Shown here: piece by piece, positions 13,801-25,650 of the stretch
Numbering within the stretch: the stretch's first letter is position 1
Layout of the letters: every line of letters begins with the position of its first letter
Assembly (NCBI RefSeq): GCF_048771995.1
Contig: NC_133030.1
Span: forward strand, 38,462,501 to 38,526,500
Direction of reading: 5' to 3'
DNA length: 64,000 bases
DNA from: Taeniopygia guttata
Lineage: Eukaryota; Chordata; Aves; Passeriformes; Estrildidae
The notes under the pieces: model-generated
The model's database searches: none
What the model was told of the DNA's origin: nothing
What the model saw: only the letters and a program-made list of their open reading frames with translations
Position numbers and translations under genes: made by a program

Positions 13801-15564
13801 AGGCATTTAGTTCTCGAGGGACATAGACCTTCCCAGGCATCTGCAAATGACCTCTACACACAACCTTCCTTCCCCTTTCTATATCAGCCTGGATTAGCTG
13901 CCATGGCAGCATGTCCAAGTTGTTCTCCGTAACTGCTGAAAGCAAACACACCATTCAGATTGGTAAACAATTACCTGGCAGAACTCTGTTATGATTACAT
14001 GGCGTGATCTGGTTCTGATCAGGCCCTCCCCGCCCTAAGCAGACAATCTCTCAGGCACCTCTCCCTTCTAGCTTTGGCTCGACTCATGAACTTGTTGAGG
14101 CACAAGTCAGTATCATTCCCCCTGAGGATTATTTACTCACGATTTTTGTCACGTTCTGGTCACTTCTCTGCATTGACAGCTTTATAGTTTAACAAGGTAT
14201 GTCTCTGTGCAATATCTAGTAACTCTAGGAAGGAAAAAGGGTTTTCTTGCCACTCATTGGGACAACAGGACAAACTGGCAACTGCTGTATTCTTTCTGTG
14301 GAAGGAATCTCAGGCAAAGGGACAACAGCAGGGTTATGTGGCAAGTTTAGATAAGGGCTGTGTCCCATCCACTTGTCTCTTCATGCTGCCAGGTCCTTGA
14401 TAAAGCATTTTATTAGTACACAAATGTGTGTCCTCTGAGAATAAGGAAGTTTGGGAAGGCAGTGTTGTTGGTAACTTGGTGTGTGGACCATGACTGACTA
14501 GTTAGGGTCATACAGTCCATAGTTCAGGAATTATACTATCTGCAGGGCAAGCAGGTAACTTGAAATCAGGAATATCTCTCTGCTATCATGAAAGGAGTAT
14601 TGCCTTATGTGTAGTGAAAAGGAGCAGAATACCTGAACAGGAGAAGGTGAACTTGATTAGTATAGCTGCTCATGGCAATTCAGCCACTTGAAAGTGAAAA
14701 AACACTGAAGCACCCTGTGCAGACATCCTACACTGACTTGCTAACTTGGCTGTATGTATACCTTTTAAAGTGGTAAAATGTGAAAGTATATTCCCTTTTC
14801 TGCAGAAAGGAAGGTTAACCCTTGTTCAGGCACAGCACTAGCTATCAAAGACTTCTGGCCATGGCATGGCTGGTTCATGCTATCTTTTCTTGTTCATGCC
14901 TGGCCCTCTGCAAAGGTGAGACTACTCTGGACTATACCTAAAGCCTGGTATACAGAGAGAGGCAGGTCTGTCTGCTTTTCTCCTGTGTGTGAGTATGGAT
15001 CAGGTAGGGCATGCTGGATCCCTCTCCTTTGCCTAGACATCTGATGGAGATGGAGGATGGCCCTAATATGGGTTGACTGCCCCTCAGTTTCAGGATGGAG
15101 TCTGAAGGACAGCAAAAAAAGAGATCTAGATTATATAAAGCACACTGGGGCAATCACAGAAGATATCTTTTGGAAAAATACCAAATAACAAAGTTTGGCA
15201 AGAAAGAGTGCATCTGTTGGCTATGGTTTGCCATGGACAAACACTTTAGGGGGAGGAATACTGAAGGAGCTTGGTGTACCACTCTGAAAGAGGCATGAAA
15301 TAAAGGGTGGATCAGCATGGAGGTGTTGCAATCATACTCTGTTTAAAACAATGAAGGTAATGGCATCAAAGGAATGACCAAGTGCTTCAGTATGACAATT
15401 TTGCTTCAATAACTCAAAAACACGTTACTTTTCATGCCATGCATATACTAATGAAATAAAAACTTGTACATGTTTTTTATGTGACTGAAGTCACTAAAAT
15501 TCAACCTAAACATTAAATTACATCAGTTGCAGCTTTACATTTTCAACTCCCTCATAGAAAACAA
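13801..15564. other. intergenic, no gene recognised
   Basis: No coding sequence or RNA gene could be supported. The stretch 14,250-14,500 has somewhat repeat-like wording but I could not assign it to a family. Confidence 0.55.
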
Positions 15565-16165
15565 TATAAATAGAGCTTAAGTGAGGAAGAGGAACAGAGG
15601 GGGCTCCACCTTTGTGTCCTGGGACAATTGATGGGCTGTACCTATCTCCTTTCCCATAGGGACATCTGTGCTCATTGGCTGGGACCTGAATACCTGGCTA
15701 TCCTGACATCTTCTGCAGAAAATTCAAAGGCAAGCTCGTGTTTGTGGTCAAACTTGCAGTACTATATAGCCATCTTGCAATTTAATGTATTTGTCACTGG
15801 CTCTATAATTTATATTTCATGTATTCATGTGAGCTTCTGCAGAGAGTATATCACCAGCAATACAGTAAGAATCTACATTTCTGTTGCTCAATAAACTACT
15901 TTGTTTTGCCCCTGAATGTGAGAGATATTGAATGTGACTGGACTTCTAGTCCGGCTGTGAGAGTTCTTTGGGTGTGACCAGGCTTAGAGTGCATTGCATT
16001 CTTTGTCAATCCATAGTCATGGTAGCTCTTATTGAACACGACCACACTTACAGTGCCACACTGGCTCTCCATTTCTGTTGCTTAGGGATGAATTGGCTAT
16101 CACTCAGAATATAAGCCCAGTGATGCCCAGCCACTCTGACATCTGAGGACCAGCTGGAATACAGG
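15565..16165 (+). mobile_element. possible degraded LTR
   Basis: A TATA-like 'tataaatag' lies at about 15,565. About 320 bp downstream comes AATAAA at 15,890-15,895, then 'ctactttgttttgcccctga' and a tract of 'tgtgagagatattgaatgtg' type that reads like an R/U5 end. The promoter-then-poly(A)-signal order within about 600 bp suggests an old LTR. Neither terminal dinucleotides nor a target duplication are clear, and it could be unrelated sequence. Confidence 0.35.
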
Positions 16166-17464
16166 GGGTTTATTTTCTGTCAAATTTCCTTCCTCTTAAC
16201 AAAAAAGTTATCCTTACTCTTAACACAAGAAGGTCTGCGGCAGCAGAGTTTACTGAATCTTGCACACTATAAAGGCTTGTGTTTGTAGACTGCAAAGACC
16301 TGTGGGATAGTTCATGGTGCTCCTTCCAAAGCATGAGATGGACACCACTGTGGGCTTTGCCAAGGCCAGGGCACTGGACTGAGTCTGGCAAATTATATGT
16401 GCATCTGTGTGCTGTTAAAAGATAGAATGGGTATAGCCAGAGTAATCAGTTTAATGAAATGCTTTATATCTATAATTTGTCTGATTTTAGAGCATATTAA
16501 ATTAAAATTAAACTTTCAATACATTATTACAGTAACATATTCTCTTTCCTTTATGTCCCATTACAGCTGTGATTAATATATTCAAAAGTATACATTACAC
16601 TGTCACAAAAATGAACAAAGCTAAATGAATATAAATATCTGCAGTAAAATACAATGAAGTCCTGTGGTGCAATGGTAGTGTTAGTCATTTTTGCATGAAT
16701 AAATTGAAGTAGAGTGTGAAATTCCATAACTCTGCTGTGAAGCAAAGTCTCCAGCTGGCATGGACTGTCAAGTCCTTGCAGGGCTAGTCTATTGTAAATA
16801 TTTATTGCCACTATTTTAATGCTTAATCACAAAATAAACCTTTAATTCTTCTGGGTGATTGCCTATCTGTATTGTGTTCCATTTTAGTTCTTTTCTGGAA
16901 ATGAAAGATATGATTCTAACAGAGTGAACTTTGGATGTAAAAATCAACTGAGAAAGACTTGCTGTAGTCTCCAGCAACAACAGATTGAGCACTTGTGGCA
17001 GATTGCTGAGAATCTTTTGACATTGAATTGTATTGGCCAGATTCATTGACTTTTTAAGACCAGAGAACAGTATTATTTGGTTTCGGCTCCTTTCATAGCA
17101 GAGACACCATATCAAATGAATCGATTACTAAAATAAAAACATCATTAACCTGTAATAACTATTCTCTTGATTACTTGAGAATTCTCTTAATTACTAGACT
17201 GAGGGGTCCTTTACTATACAAGTCTTCTCCAGTGCAAACAAATAGAGAGCATAAACAAGACAGCTGTTATTCTGATGGAGAAGTAAAACATACAGGGCAG
17301 GATAGGGTTTTCAAACTTTTGTCCAAGCTTGCAATGCATTTCCTAAACCTTTCTGATTTAGAACACAAATTCTGAACAGGTATATAACTACTTCCAGTAG
17401 TTTCTTTACAAACATGAGTTCAGATGTGCTAGCAATGTTATTATACTGATGCGTATTTGTAAAA
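16166..17464. other. intergenic, no gene recognised
   Basis: Nothing beyond AT-rich unique-looking sequence is visible. The 99- and 86-codon frames on the - strand look random. Confidence 0.6.
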
Positions 17465-17560
17465 TTGTAGAATCATGGAGCTTGGAAGGGATGTCTAGAC
17501 CTTGTCTGGAACAATGTCCTGCTTAAAGCAGGGTCAGCTAGAGTGGATAATTGAGGGTAG
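17465..17560 (-). repeat. CR1 3' end fragment
   Basis: The run 'tagaatcatggagcttggaa' followed by 'gggatgtctagacc' and then 'aaagcagggtcagctagag' is the reverse complement of the CR1 3' terminus. The rest of the element is lost or too diverged to see. Confidence 0.65.
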
Positions 17561-20269
17561 TTACTGCCTGTACAAAGATTACCTTAGACCAGTGCACTGA
17601 AACTTGTATTCAGATGTTATTTGCCATGAACCTTGATCCTCTTTCTAAGTCACCTCTTGCCAGGTAAGGAAGTCCTGATTAAAAAAGAAGAATGGTTTAG
17701 TCTGTTGACCTTTCAGATGCAATCCCCACATCTTTCTGACAGATTCCCAGTGCACGTTAAAATGACATAAAGTATCTCCGGTGCATTTCTAACTGTGCTA
17801 TTAAGGGGTACCTTTGGCATGAAGGAATCCTGAGGTGCCCCAAAGGCAACTTTGTACCTCTCTTTGCTATCCCTGCCACAGGGAGTTGTCAAGATTACTT
17901 TGGGGATGGAAGAGTAAACCAGGAGTGTCATTTACTCCATGATCAGTTGTAAGATCTGTAATTTTCTGCTTTTGTGGAAGAGTTCTAGCTTGTGCAGGGG
18001 CTTGTTTGACCTCAGGTAGCTTCTGGAAGAAGGGGAAGCCATTGGTTGCTGCCTTCCAGGGAGTGCCTGGAACAAGGCCAGAAAATGTCCCTAGCCTTGT
18101 CTATTGTGTACCTTGAGATCCCCTTCAATCCAGGTTTAGTAGACTGAAGAATTCAACATGACAAATATTGCTGTGACAATAGGTCATGGACAGAGCCCTA
18201 CTCCCAGGCCATGGGGCCGCATGAAAAAATTCTTTGAACTTAAAAATACCCACTTGCTTGAATTCCAGGTGAAATGCTCTCTAAAGCAGCAACTGAGCAT
18301 TTTGTACTGATAGGACACTTTTACAATTCTTGGATAAAAGCCATAAGTAGAAGCAAAAAAGGTCACATTTCTACATCATGGCTGAAAAGTCTTCATACAA
18401 AAGGAATATGCACATTCTTCTAGGAATTTGGAGACAGTAGAAAATGTTTCTTAGGAGTTACCTGACATTATGAGAAGTAGGTAGTAAGTTCCCATGCTAA
18501 CCATGGTTTTGACAAATAAAAGGACATTGTCCTACTTAGAGTTCAAATACAGTTTCAGTTAAGTGTTTTTTTCTGTGTACTTCTGTGCTGCCGTCTTTGG
18601 CCGGTTATGCTTGAGCTAGTTTTTTTTTTTTTTCTTTTTTGAGACATTCACTATTTCTAATTTTGAAAATAATGTTATGAAAACTATGTCAATGTCAAAT
18701 ACTGGGTAAAACCTGCTAGAAGTGACAGTATCAGAATGTGGTTTTACAGGATTGTATAATTTTTTGGGGTGATAAAAAACAAGAATAAAAATTCCTTTTG
18801 TGATATGTTTATTCTTTATAAAGGTAAGTTTTATTTTTTCAGCATAGATCCTTGAAGGACTTCAGCAACCCCACTAGGAATCTGATTTTTATTAGTATTT
18901 TAGAAGAAGTGCATGTTGACAAATCTTTAAAATTTGTTTGGAGAACCTGGAACAGACCTTTACTTTACTCATCCACAGTAATGTCTGATCTTTTAAAATG
19001 AAATGATAATTTAGCCCAAATTGACTAAATGTACTGGCAGGGATGGTCTTGTGGTAATTTGCAAGCTGATGTCTGATGGTACTGTTAAGATACTTAACAC
19101 ATAGCTCTAAGTCATTGCTGCTTTGTAATATATGGATTGATCCATGAATTTAATAGTTCTCATCCTAAGACCTGGATTTGACAGAAGGTCAGAAGGTTTT
19201 GGTCTATGTTGTGATCAGTGCAACTACTGTTTCTATTTTCACAAAACTGGAGGTTTAATTTACAGCAAAAGCAGGTTTCTTTGCATTATTTTGTGCTGGC
19301 TTTCCCTAGTACCCCTTCTGCAATTTCTGCTGACTGCCAACATATTAAAGTGCAAGAGCAGCAAGCAGTCACAGGACCCTCAGTGTATGGGGATGAACTG
19401 AGGAAACCTTCACAGTAAAGCAGTTCTTCACAATTGTATTTCTGTTACCTGTCCATTAATTTATTTTCAAAATGCATTATATGAAAAAACTCCCTTACTA
19501 TTTTCAGGGTATATCAAAAGTGACATCAACTCACTTAAAAATCTTAATCGTGGGGAGAAGCAAGAGACTTTGAATAGCTAAATGACCTCACTTTAAAATC
19601 CCAGCAACAGGAAATATTCTTATAAATAAATGGTTTTTCTTATCTCTGAATAATTTACAAGGTTACTTGTGCCACTATAAGAATGGCTTACTGATCAAAA
19701 TTATGCACCATTTTGAATCCAGAGGAATTTTGCAGTAATTGCCAGGCTGGCTGTGTCTAGATCTGGACACTTTTTAATGCCAGGCCTGTACCTAATTCTT
19801 CAGCCTCAGGGAGTATGTATTGGATAATTTAAATTAGAAAATAGGGAAGAAAGTTAAAAAGCTTGTGTTTCAAAGAAATAAAATTAATGGATATCTATAT
19901 CAAGGTAGTGCTCAATTTGTAGTAGAAGAGTCAAGGAATCTGAATGAGAAGAAATGGAGAATGCTCAGTTTGATCCTAGCATAGAAATAAACAAATAGTC
20001 TGAACTGAATTAAACTGCAGATATTTAGATCAAAATGTTAAAGACTGTAAAAGCAGTATATACATTACTGAAATGTCTCAAGATCAGTGTGCTCCAAAAC
20101 GCACCACAGATTTACATTCTTCTGGAAGATTTATTAAAAATGCATTTTTAAAAGAAGAATTCAGAAGATGACTATGGTATTTTTGAAAACTACAAGGACC
20201 AAGGAGAAACCTTGCCTGACACATAACATATAGCAAGAATATCTGTCATACAGCAAGAATATGCTATAT
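17561..20269. other. intergenic, no gene recognised
   Basis: No credible gene is present. A 14-base T run lies near 18,618. A short imperfect duplication of 'agcaagaatat' lies at 20,230-20,262, just before the next CR1. Confidence 0.6.
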
Positions 20270-20830
20270 GTTGTGGAGTTGGAAGGGACACACAATGATT
20301 ATCAAGTCCAACTCAGCCCTGCACAAGACACCCCAAGAGCCACACCCTGTGCTTGAGGGCATTGTCCAAACACTCCTTAAATCCTGCCAGGCTGGTGTTG
20401 TGACCCCTTCCCTGGGGAGCCTCTTCCAGTGCCCAACCACCCTCTGGATGAAGAATCTTCCGCCAATTTCCAACCTAAACCTCTTCTGACACAGCTTCAG
20501 GCCATTCCCTCGTGTCCTGTCACGGTCACCCAGAGATGAGATCAGTGCCTGTCCCTGCTCTAGCTCTCAGAGGAAGCTGTAACTGCAATGAGGTCTCCCC
20601 TTAGTGTTTTTTGTCCAGGCTGAACAGACCAAGCAAGCACACCCAGCTGCTCCCCACATGGCTTCCCCTCCTCGCCCTTCACCATCTTCACTGCCCGCCT
20701 TTGGACACTCTCTAACAGCTTAATGTCTTTTTTATATTGCAGTGACCAAAACTGCACACAGTATTCAAGGTGAGGCTGCACCAATGCAGAGCAGAGTGGA
20801 ACAACCACCTCCTTTGACTGGCTTGACAGA
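20270..20830 (-). repeat. CR1 LINE 3' fragment
   Basis: On the + strand the order is 'gttggaagggacacacaatg', 'gaccccttccctggggagcc', 'cagtgcccaaccaccctctg', 'ctgtcacggtcacccagaga', 'aaactgcacacagtattcaa'. This is the classic reverse-complemented CR1 3' region. The open frames on both strands here belong to the retrotransposon. Confidence 0.9.
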
Positions 20831-21189
20831 TTACACGTATTTAAATGATGGATAAACTAGAATATTAATGACTTCACTTCTCAAGTTACTGTTGAATGTT
20901 TTAACTTTGGAAGTTAAAATAATTTGTGGTGATTTTCTTATTGATTTCCTCAGAAGCATGATTGTTATATTAGACACAATTTTTCTAAGATTTCCAGAAA
21001 ACTGCAATAGAGGAACATTCTCACATCAAGTATAAGAGCAAATAAAAGGGAATATAGAAACCTCTCAAACAAAACAACAAAAAAACCCCACCCCAACAAA
21101 ATAAACAAACAAAAAATAATACTAACCAATGGTAAATCTATATGCCAGTAAATAAATTTCCTATAATCCTCCTAAGACAAGAATTTATA
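20831..21189. other. AT-rich spacer between two CR1 copies
   Basis: No gene is present. An A/C-rich stretch near 21,068-21,118 (runs of 'aacaaa' and 'accccacccc') is low-complexity. Confidence 0.6.
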
Positions 21190-21500
21190 AATTTCATAGA
21201 TTCATATAATAATTTGGGTTGGAAAGGACCTTTGAAGGTTATTTAATCCAAAACCATACAATAAGCAGGGATATGTTTAACTAGACCAGGTTGCTTGGAG
21301 TCAAATTCAACATGACCTTGAAGGTTTCCAGGGATGAGACATCCAACACCACTCTGGGCACGCTGTTCCAGGGTTTTACCACCTTCATTGTAAATGTTTC
21401 TTCCTTGCATCTACTTGGAATCTATCTTCTTTTGGTTTAAAATCATTACCTCTTGTTCTATCAGAACAGACCCTGCTAAAAAGTATGTCTTCAATTTTTT
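21190..21500 (-). repeat. CR1 3' end fragment
   Basis: It starts with the CR1 terminus in reverse complement ('catagattcatataataatt', 'gggttggaaaggacctttga'), then 'ccaacaccactctgggcacg' and 'ttaccaccttcattgtaaat'. It has the same orientation as the neighbouring copy at 20,270-20,830 but is more diverged, so the two are probably separate insertions. Confidence 0.85.
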
Positions 21501-24500
21501 GAAAATTTAATCCAAACTACTGCAAATTATTTTAGAGCATATTAATCACTAGCTTTTCTTTATTCAGATAGTCAATTTCAAATGGTTAAATAAATTCACA
21601 ATGCAATCTGGAGTTCACAGCTACCAAATAGAGATTAGATCACATAACAAGGTAGGCATCTTCCTGGGTTTCAAAATGCAAACAGAAAGTACAACATTTT
21701 GCATTTTAGGGGTCTCTATGCATTATTTACTATAGACTTCATGTATAAATAGAAACTTAAAATATTTTTTACATATGGCATATCCTAATAAAGTCACTTT
21801 ATCTACCTACTAAATCATTAAGTGTCCACCTGGAATTGAAGTGCATGTCAGAAAAAGAAAATTTTAGAAAAATAATGACAGATGTTATGTCTTTTAATGT
21901 CATTTTCTCTTACCCATCACATGGGGAGAAGCTGTCGCCCCATAGTCAGTGAAATATATGCTCTACATATTCAAACTTCACATGTTGAACTTGGCTCAAA
22001 AGACTAACCAACATGTGGAAAGATAGCACTTAGGGATGTTCAGACCCATTATCTTAAAGCAATGCTAGCAAGAGTACTATGCATTTTTCTGACGGTTTCT
22101 AGGCCTTTTACAGATCTGGAATTATGAAGCCTAACAAATAACCTGAGGGATTGCATTGCAATTTGTTTGTGGATCCGAGCTGAAAAATCTAAGCTGTAAA
22201 CATGAAGTATTTACAGTAAAAGGCAGAAGTACCTATAAATTAGGTGTACAACATGTAAGTTTAAGGCACCTGGTGCTAAGAATGGGATTCAAAACCAGGC
22301 TAGATGTTTAGGCTCCCTTTAGCAATTCAGGGGGCTTTGCTATCCAAAGTACCATCTGGTGAATAGACAGTGATGTAAAGATGCCCAAAAGAAGTTTGGG
22401 AAGACACCTGGGAGGTGGCTGTGCCTCTTAGTTCTAAGAACTGAGTGCTGTGGAAAGTCACCTAGGAGAACAGAGAAGCAGATGCGTTCAATGTGGTCTT
22501 CACCTTTTCTCTTCAGGTAGTGAAAATTCAAACTTCTTTCATTACTATGGAAAGACCAAACCATTGAAAGGAGGAAAATGTTTCTGATGAAGCTGTGCCA
22601 CTGAGCAGAATGGAAGGAAGGATTTATGTGATTACTAGGAGAGTAGTTGACACTAGTTGGAACACTAGCTGGACTGGAGGATGCTGAAACACTGGGCTTC
22701 CTAGCCATCCTAGCCTGGAGTTGCTAGAGAAAATAAAAGGAAATCTTTACAGCACTGGAACAGAGGGCCAGGAATCCTTACTCCTAAGGAAATTCCCTGG
22801 CCAATACAACACAGAGCGATCTGACAACAGTGGGTTGGGAGGGTTTTTCTGCATGTTTTTGTGTCCTGCTTTGTATATGTACTCATAGTTTTTGACTCTA
22901 GCCCTAAGCAATTTGTTGATTCCACAAAGCAATTTAATGGTAAAATACATGCTTCTATTCCATGAACAGAAACTGTAACTTCTGCACTCTTGGAAGATAT
23001 TTTAAAAGCCTGAGGCAGATTCAGCAATTTGTGTGATGTACAAAGGTGCAAATACCAGAGAATCTAGTTAACTCTCCTAGTGGAGAAAGGGTTTTTGACA
23101 GTGGGAAAAGAGTTGTTTTTTTCCGTTGTTGGCCACAATGGATTGCACACACCAGTGTAAAGTGGGGAAACCTTGTAAGTACCTGGGAAAGAGCTCTTCT
23201 TCTAACGGTATTCTGGATGTAGGTTTGGCTCAGCTCTGCTGGGGATTATTTGCCACACACTGCTTGCATCTTATTATATTAATGAATCATATATGTGCAT
23301 CATGGGAGAAATTTGGATCCTAGCAGAGATATTGGCAAACATCTCACTGACTAAACAGCAGACATAGTTGAACCCAGCTGAAACTAAGGACACTAATGGA
23401 TTCCTGTAGAGTATTTCTCAGCAAAAAGCAACCATTAGCTGTCCAATGAACTCTTTTAAGTCCTTCAGGTAATGCATTTCACTTGAAATAAAAATGAACG
23501 GTTACTTTTATTTTTCAGACAAAGCTAAAATGATACTTCTAGAAAAGTGAGAATAAATGTTCTTAAAGCAAAGAGTAAAACCAACCAGTCAGGTTTCTGA
23601 ATGCAATCTGTGTGATTAATATGTCTCGAAATACAGACATTTCTATGAAATATTAATCACGTCACTTCTGGACTGTATTAAATTACATTTAGCAATTCTG
23701 AAATTCCTTCCATATACTTTATGAGCAAATAATATTTATTAAAACTTTTCACCCTGTAAAACACTTCCTGCATGATTTTGTTAAAAAAACTGATTTGTTT
23801 GCCAGGCAAAATAGAAGTTCAAGGGCCATCCTAGGAGAAGAGATCACTTTTGTGAGCAGGAATTCAAGGAACATACTTACTTTTCCTTAAAGCTATAGTG
23901 CAGAAAATTTCAGACATGTGAATGTTGAAGAGTAACTGATTTTTAAAAAACATTTGGTTTTTTTTAAAGAATATAATCATTGTAGCTTCTCTAATTTAAA
24001 TTATTTACATATAAAATTCTATATTAGAGTTATGAATAGAGTTTAAAAGCTTGATGTATCTCATAGCAACCAGAATGATTGAAAATGTTTAATTTTCTGT
24101 TTTACTAAAGGGCAAAACTCCCCTAATTGCAAAAGTAATGTAGTGCCATATTAGTTGTTTGATCTAATAAGGTGTATAGTTCACAAATACATCTATCACT
24201 TGACATCATTGTTTTCCTTTCAATCTAATTAAGATGAAACTTGGTAAAAAATGATTCTATTATAAAAAAACAAAATGGCAGTAATAATCCCTAATGCTCA
24301 GTAAACGCCGTATTTTCTCTTATTCATGTGTTCAGAGAGGAGTGCCACACCTCTTTCATGTGCAGATTCACTGTCAGACAAGGAAGGAGTTGGCAGGTTC
24401 ATGAAGATGCTAAAGGAGGAGAGCAGCTGTTCAGCAACAAAACCTTCCTAGGAGAGCCTTTCAGCCAGTTGCTGGACCATTTGATGTGGTGCTTGTGAGA

Positions 24501-24822
24501 GTGGGTGCACACACATCTAACTGGAATGGCAGGAACGCAGGGAAAAAAGCTTACAGTGGAGGCACTGATTGTCATGTTAGTTAGGTAAATATGTAACTTT
24601 TAAAAGTGATAAGTATTATAGGATTTTACATATGAAAGAACCCCTTTCATGCTTTTCAGGCACTAGATGAGAAAAATGTCTATGTTGTTGTTTATTGGTT
24701 CCCAAAGATGTATATGCACTTAAGTTGTTTCTACTCCAAAGAGTAGCTGTCTTGCAGTGTGTAAAATCTACAGATGGAGAATGGGAAGAATAGGCCTGTT
24801 ATCCTGAATTGGTATCAAAAAA
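21501..24822. other. intergenic, no gene recognised
   Basis: No recognisable gene is present. A 122-codon - strand frame at 22,340-22,708 shows no domain. The nearby wording (about 22,260-22,440) could be an ancient repeat that I cannot name. Confidence 0.55.
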
Positions 24823-24985
24823 GGGCAAAAGGAGAGAATGGCGTATCTATACAAGGCAATTATCATCTATTATGAAGACATGGTATTTCTGCATTCTTCA
24901 CACAGGCTAAAGAGCCACATACACTTTTGGTGAAAAAATAGAACACATGTGCAGGAACAATAGGTTTCTAGAGGATGTATTCCAT
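24823..24985 (+). repeat. copy A of an unidentified diverged direct repeat
   Basis: Starting at 'gggcaaaagg', this block can be aligned by eye with 25,482-25,650. Shared landmarks in order are 'gggcaa', 'gtatctat', 'gcaatta', 'ttcttcacac', 'agagccacata', 'ttttggtgaaaaa', 'acacat', 'gcacaaacagtaat' versus 'gcaggaacaatagg', and 'agagg'. The copies lie about 659 bp apart. Confidence 0.6.
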
Positions 24986-25481
24986 AGTTGTATTTCTTCA
25001 CTGTTGTCAAGCTCCAAAGCACATTCTTCACACCAAGGATTTAAATCCAAAGGTTTTGCATTTTTTTCTTCAAAATTCGGGCAGAAATTACCTTAATAAA
25101 AGAGATGTGTACACCATAATGTCAAAAATTCTATTACATGAATAAATTTTGATTTGCATTTAAATGTGCTCATATGAATCCATTAACTCATCTTACAATG
25201 ACAACAAAAGATCTTTTTCCTGTTTATTGTAGGTGGATAATAACTCAGGCTTTTATTTGGCAACACCTTTTAAGACATGTTTGCTTGAATGACTATTTTC
25301 ATGCATATGTGTTTAAATGTAGCATGTAAAGTATTTGTCATAGGCATATAGAGCCCATTTCAGTCATAGCTTAGAATCCAAGTTTCAAAAGTAAATGTTT
25401 ACTTTTTTATTAACTTACTATGAGCTCAGTCTGAGCTCTCCTAATGTGTCTCACCTGACTGAATACTGGATTCATAACACT

Positions 25482-25650
25482 GGGCAAGAGAATATAGCTC
25501 TGTATCTATTGAAAGCAATTAGCACCCATTAGGAGAATAATGGCTGTTATGTGTTCTTCACACTGAAAAAAAAATAGAAGAGCCACATAAAATTTTGGTG
25601 AAAAACCCCAAACACATATGCACAAACAGTAATTTCCAGAAGAGGTATTT
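25482..25650 (+). repeat. copy B of the unidentified diverged direct repeat
   Basis: This is the partner of 24,823-24,985, in the same orientation with small insertions and substitutions. It is not a CR1 or LTR type that I recognise. It could be two insertions of an unnamed element or an old local duplication. Confidence 0.6.

Noticed and set aside
22340..22708. 122-codon - strand open frame
   Set aside because: No recognisable domain, no splice or promoter context, and serine-rich random-looking composition.
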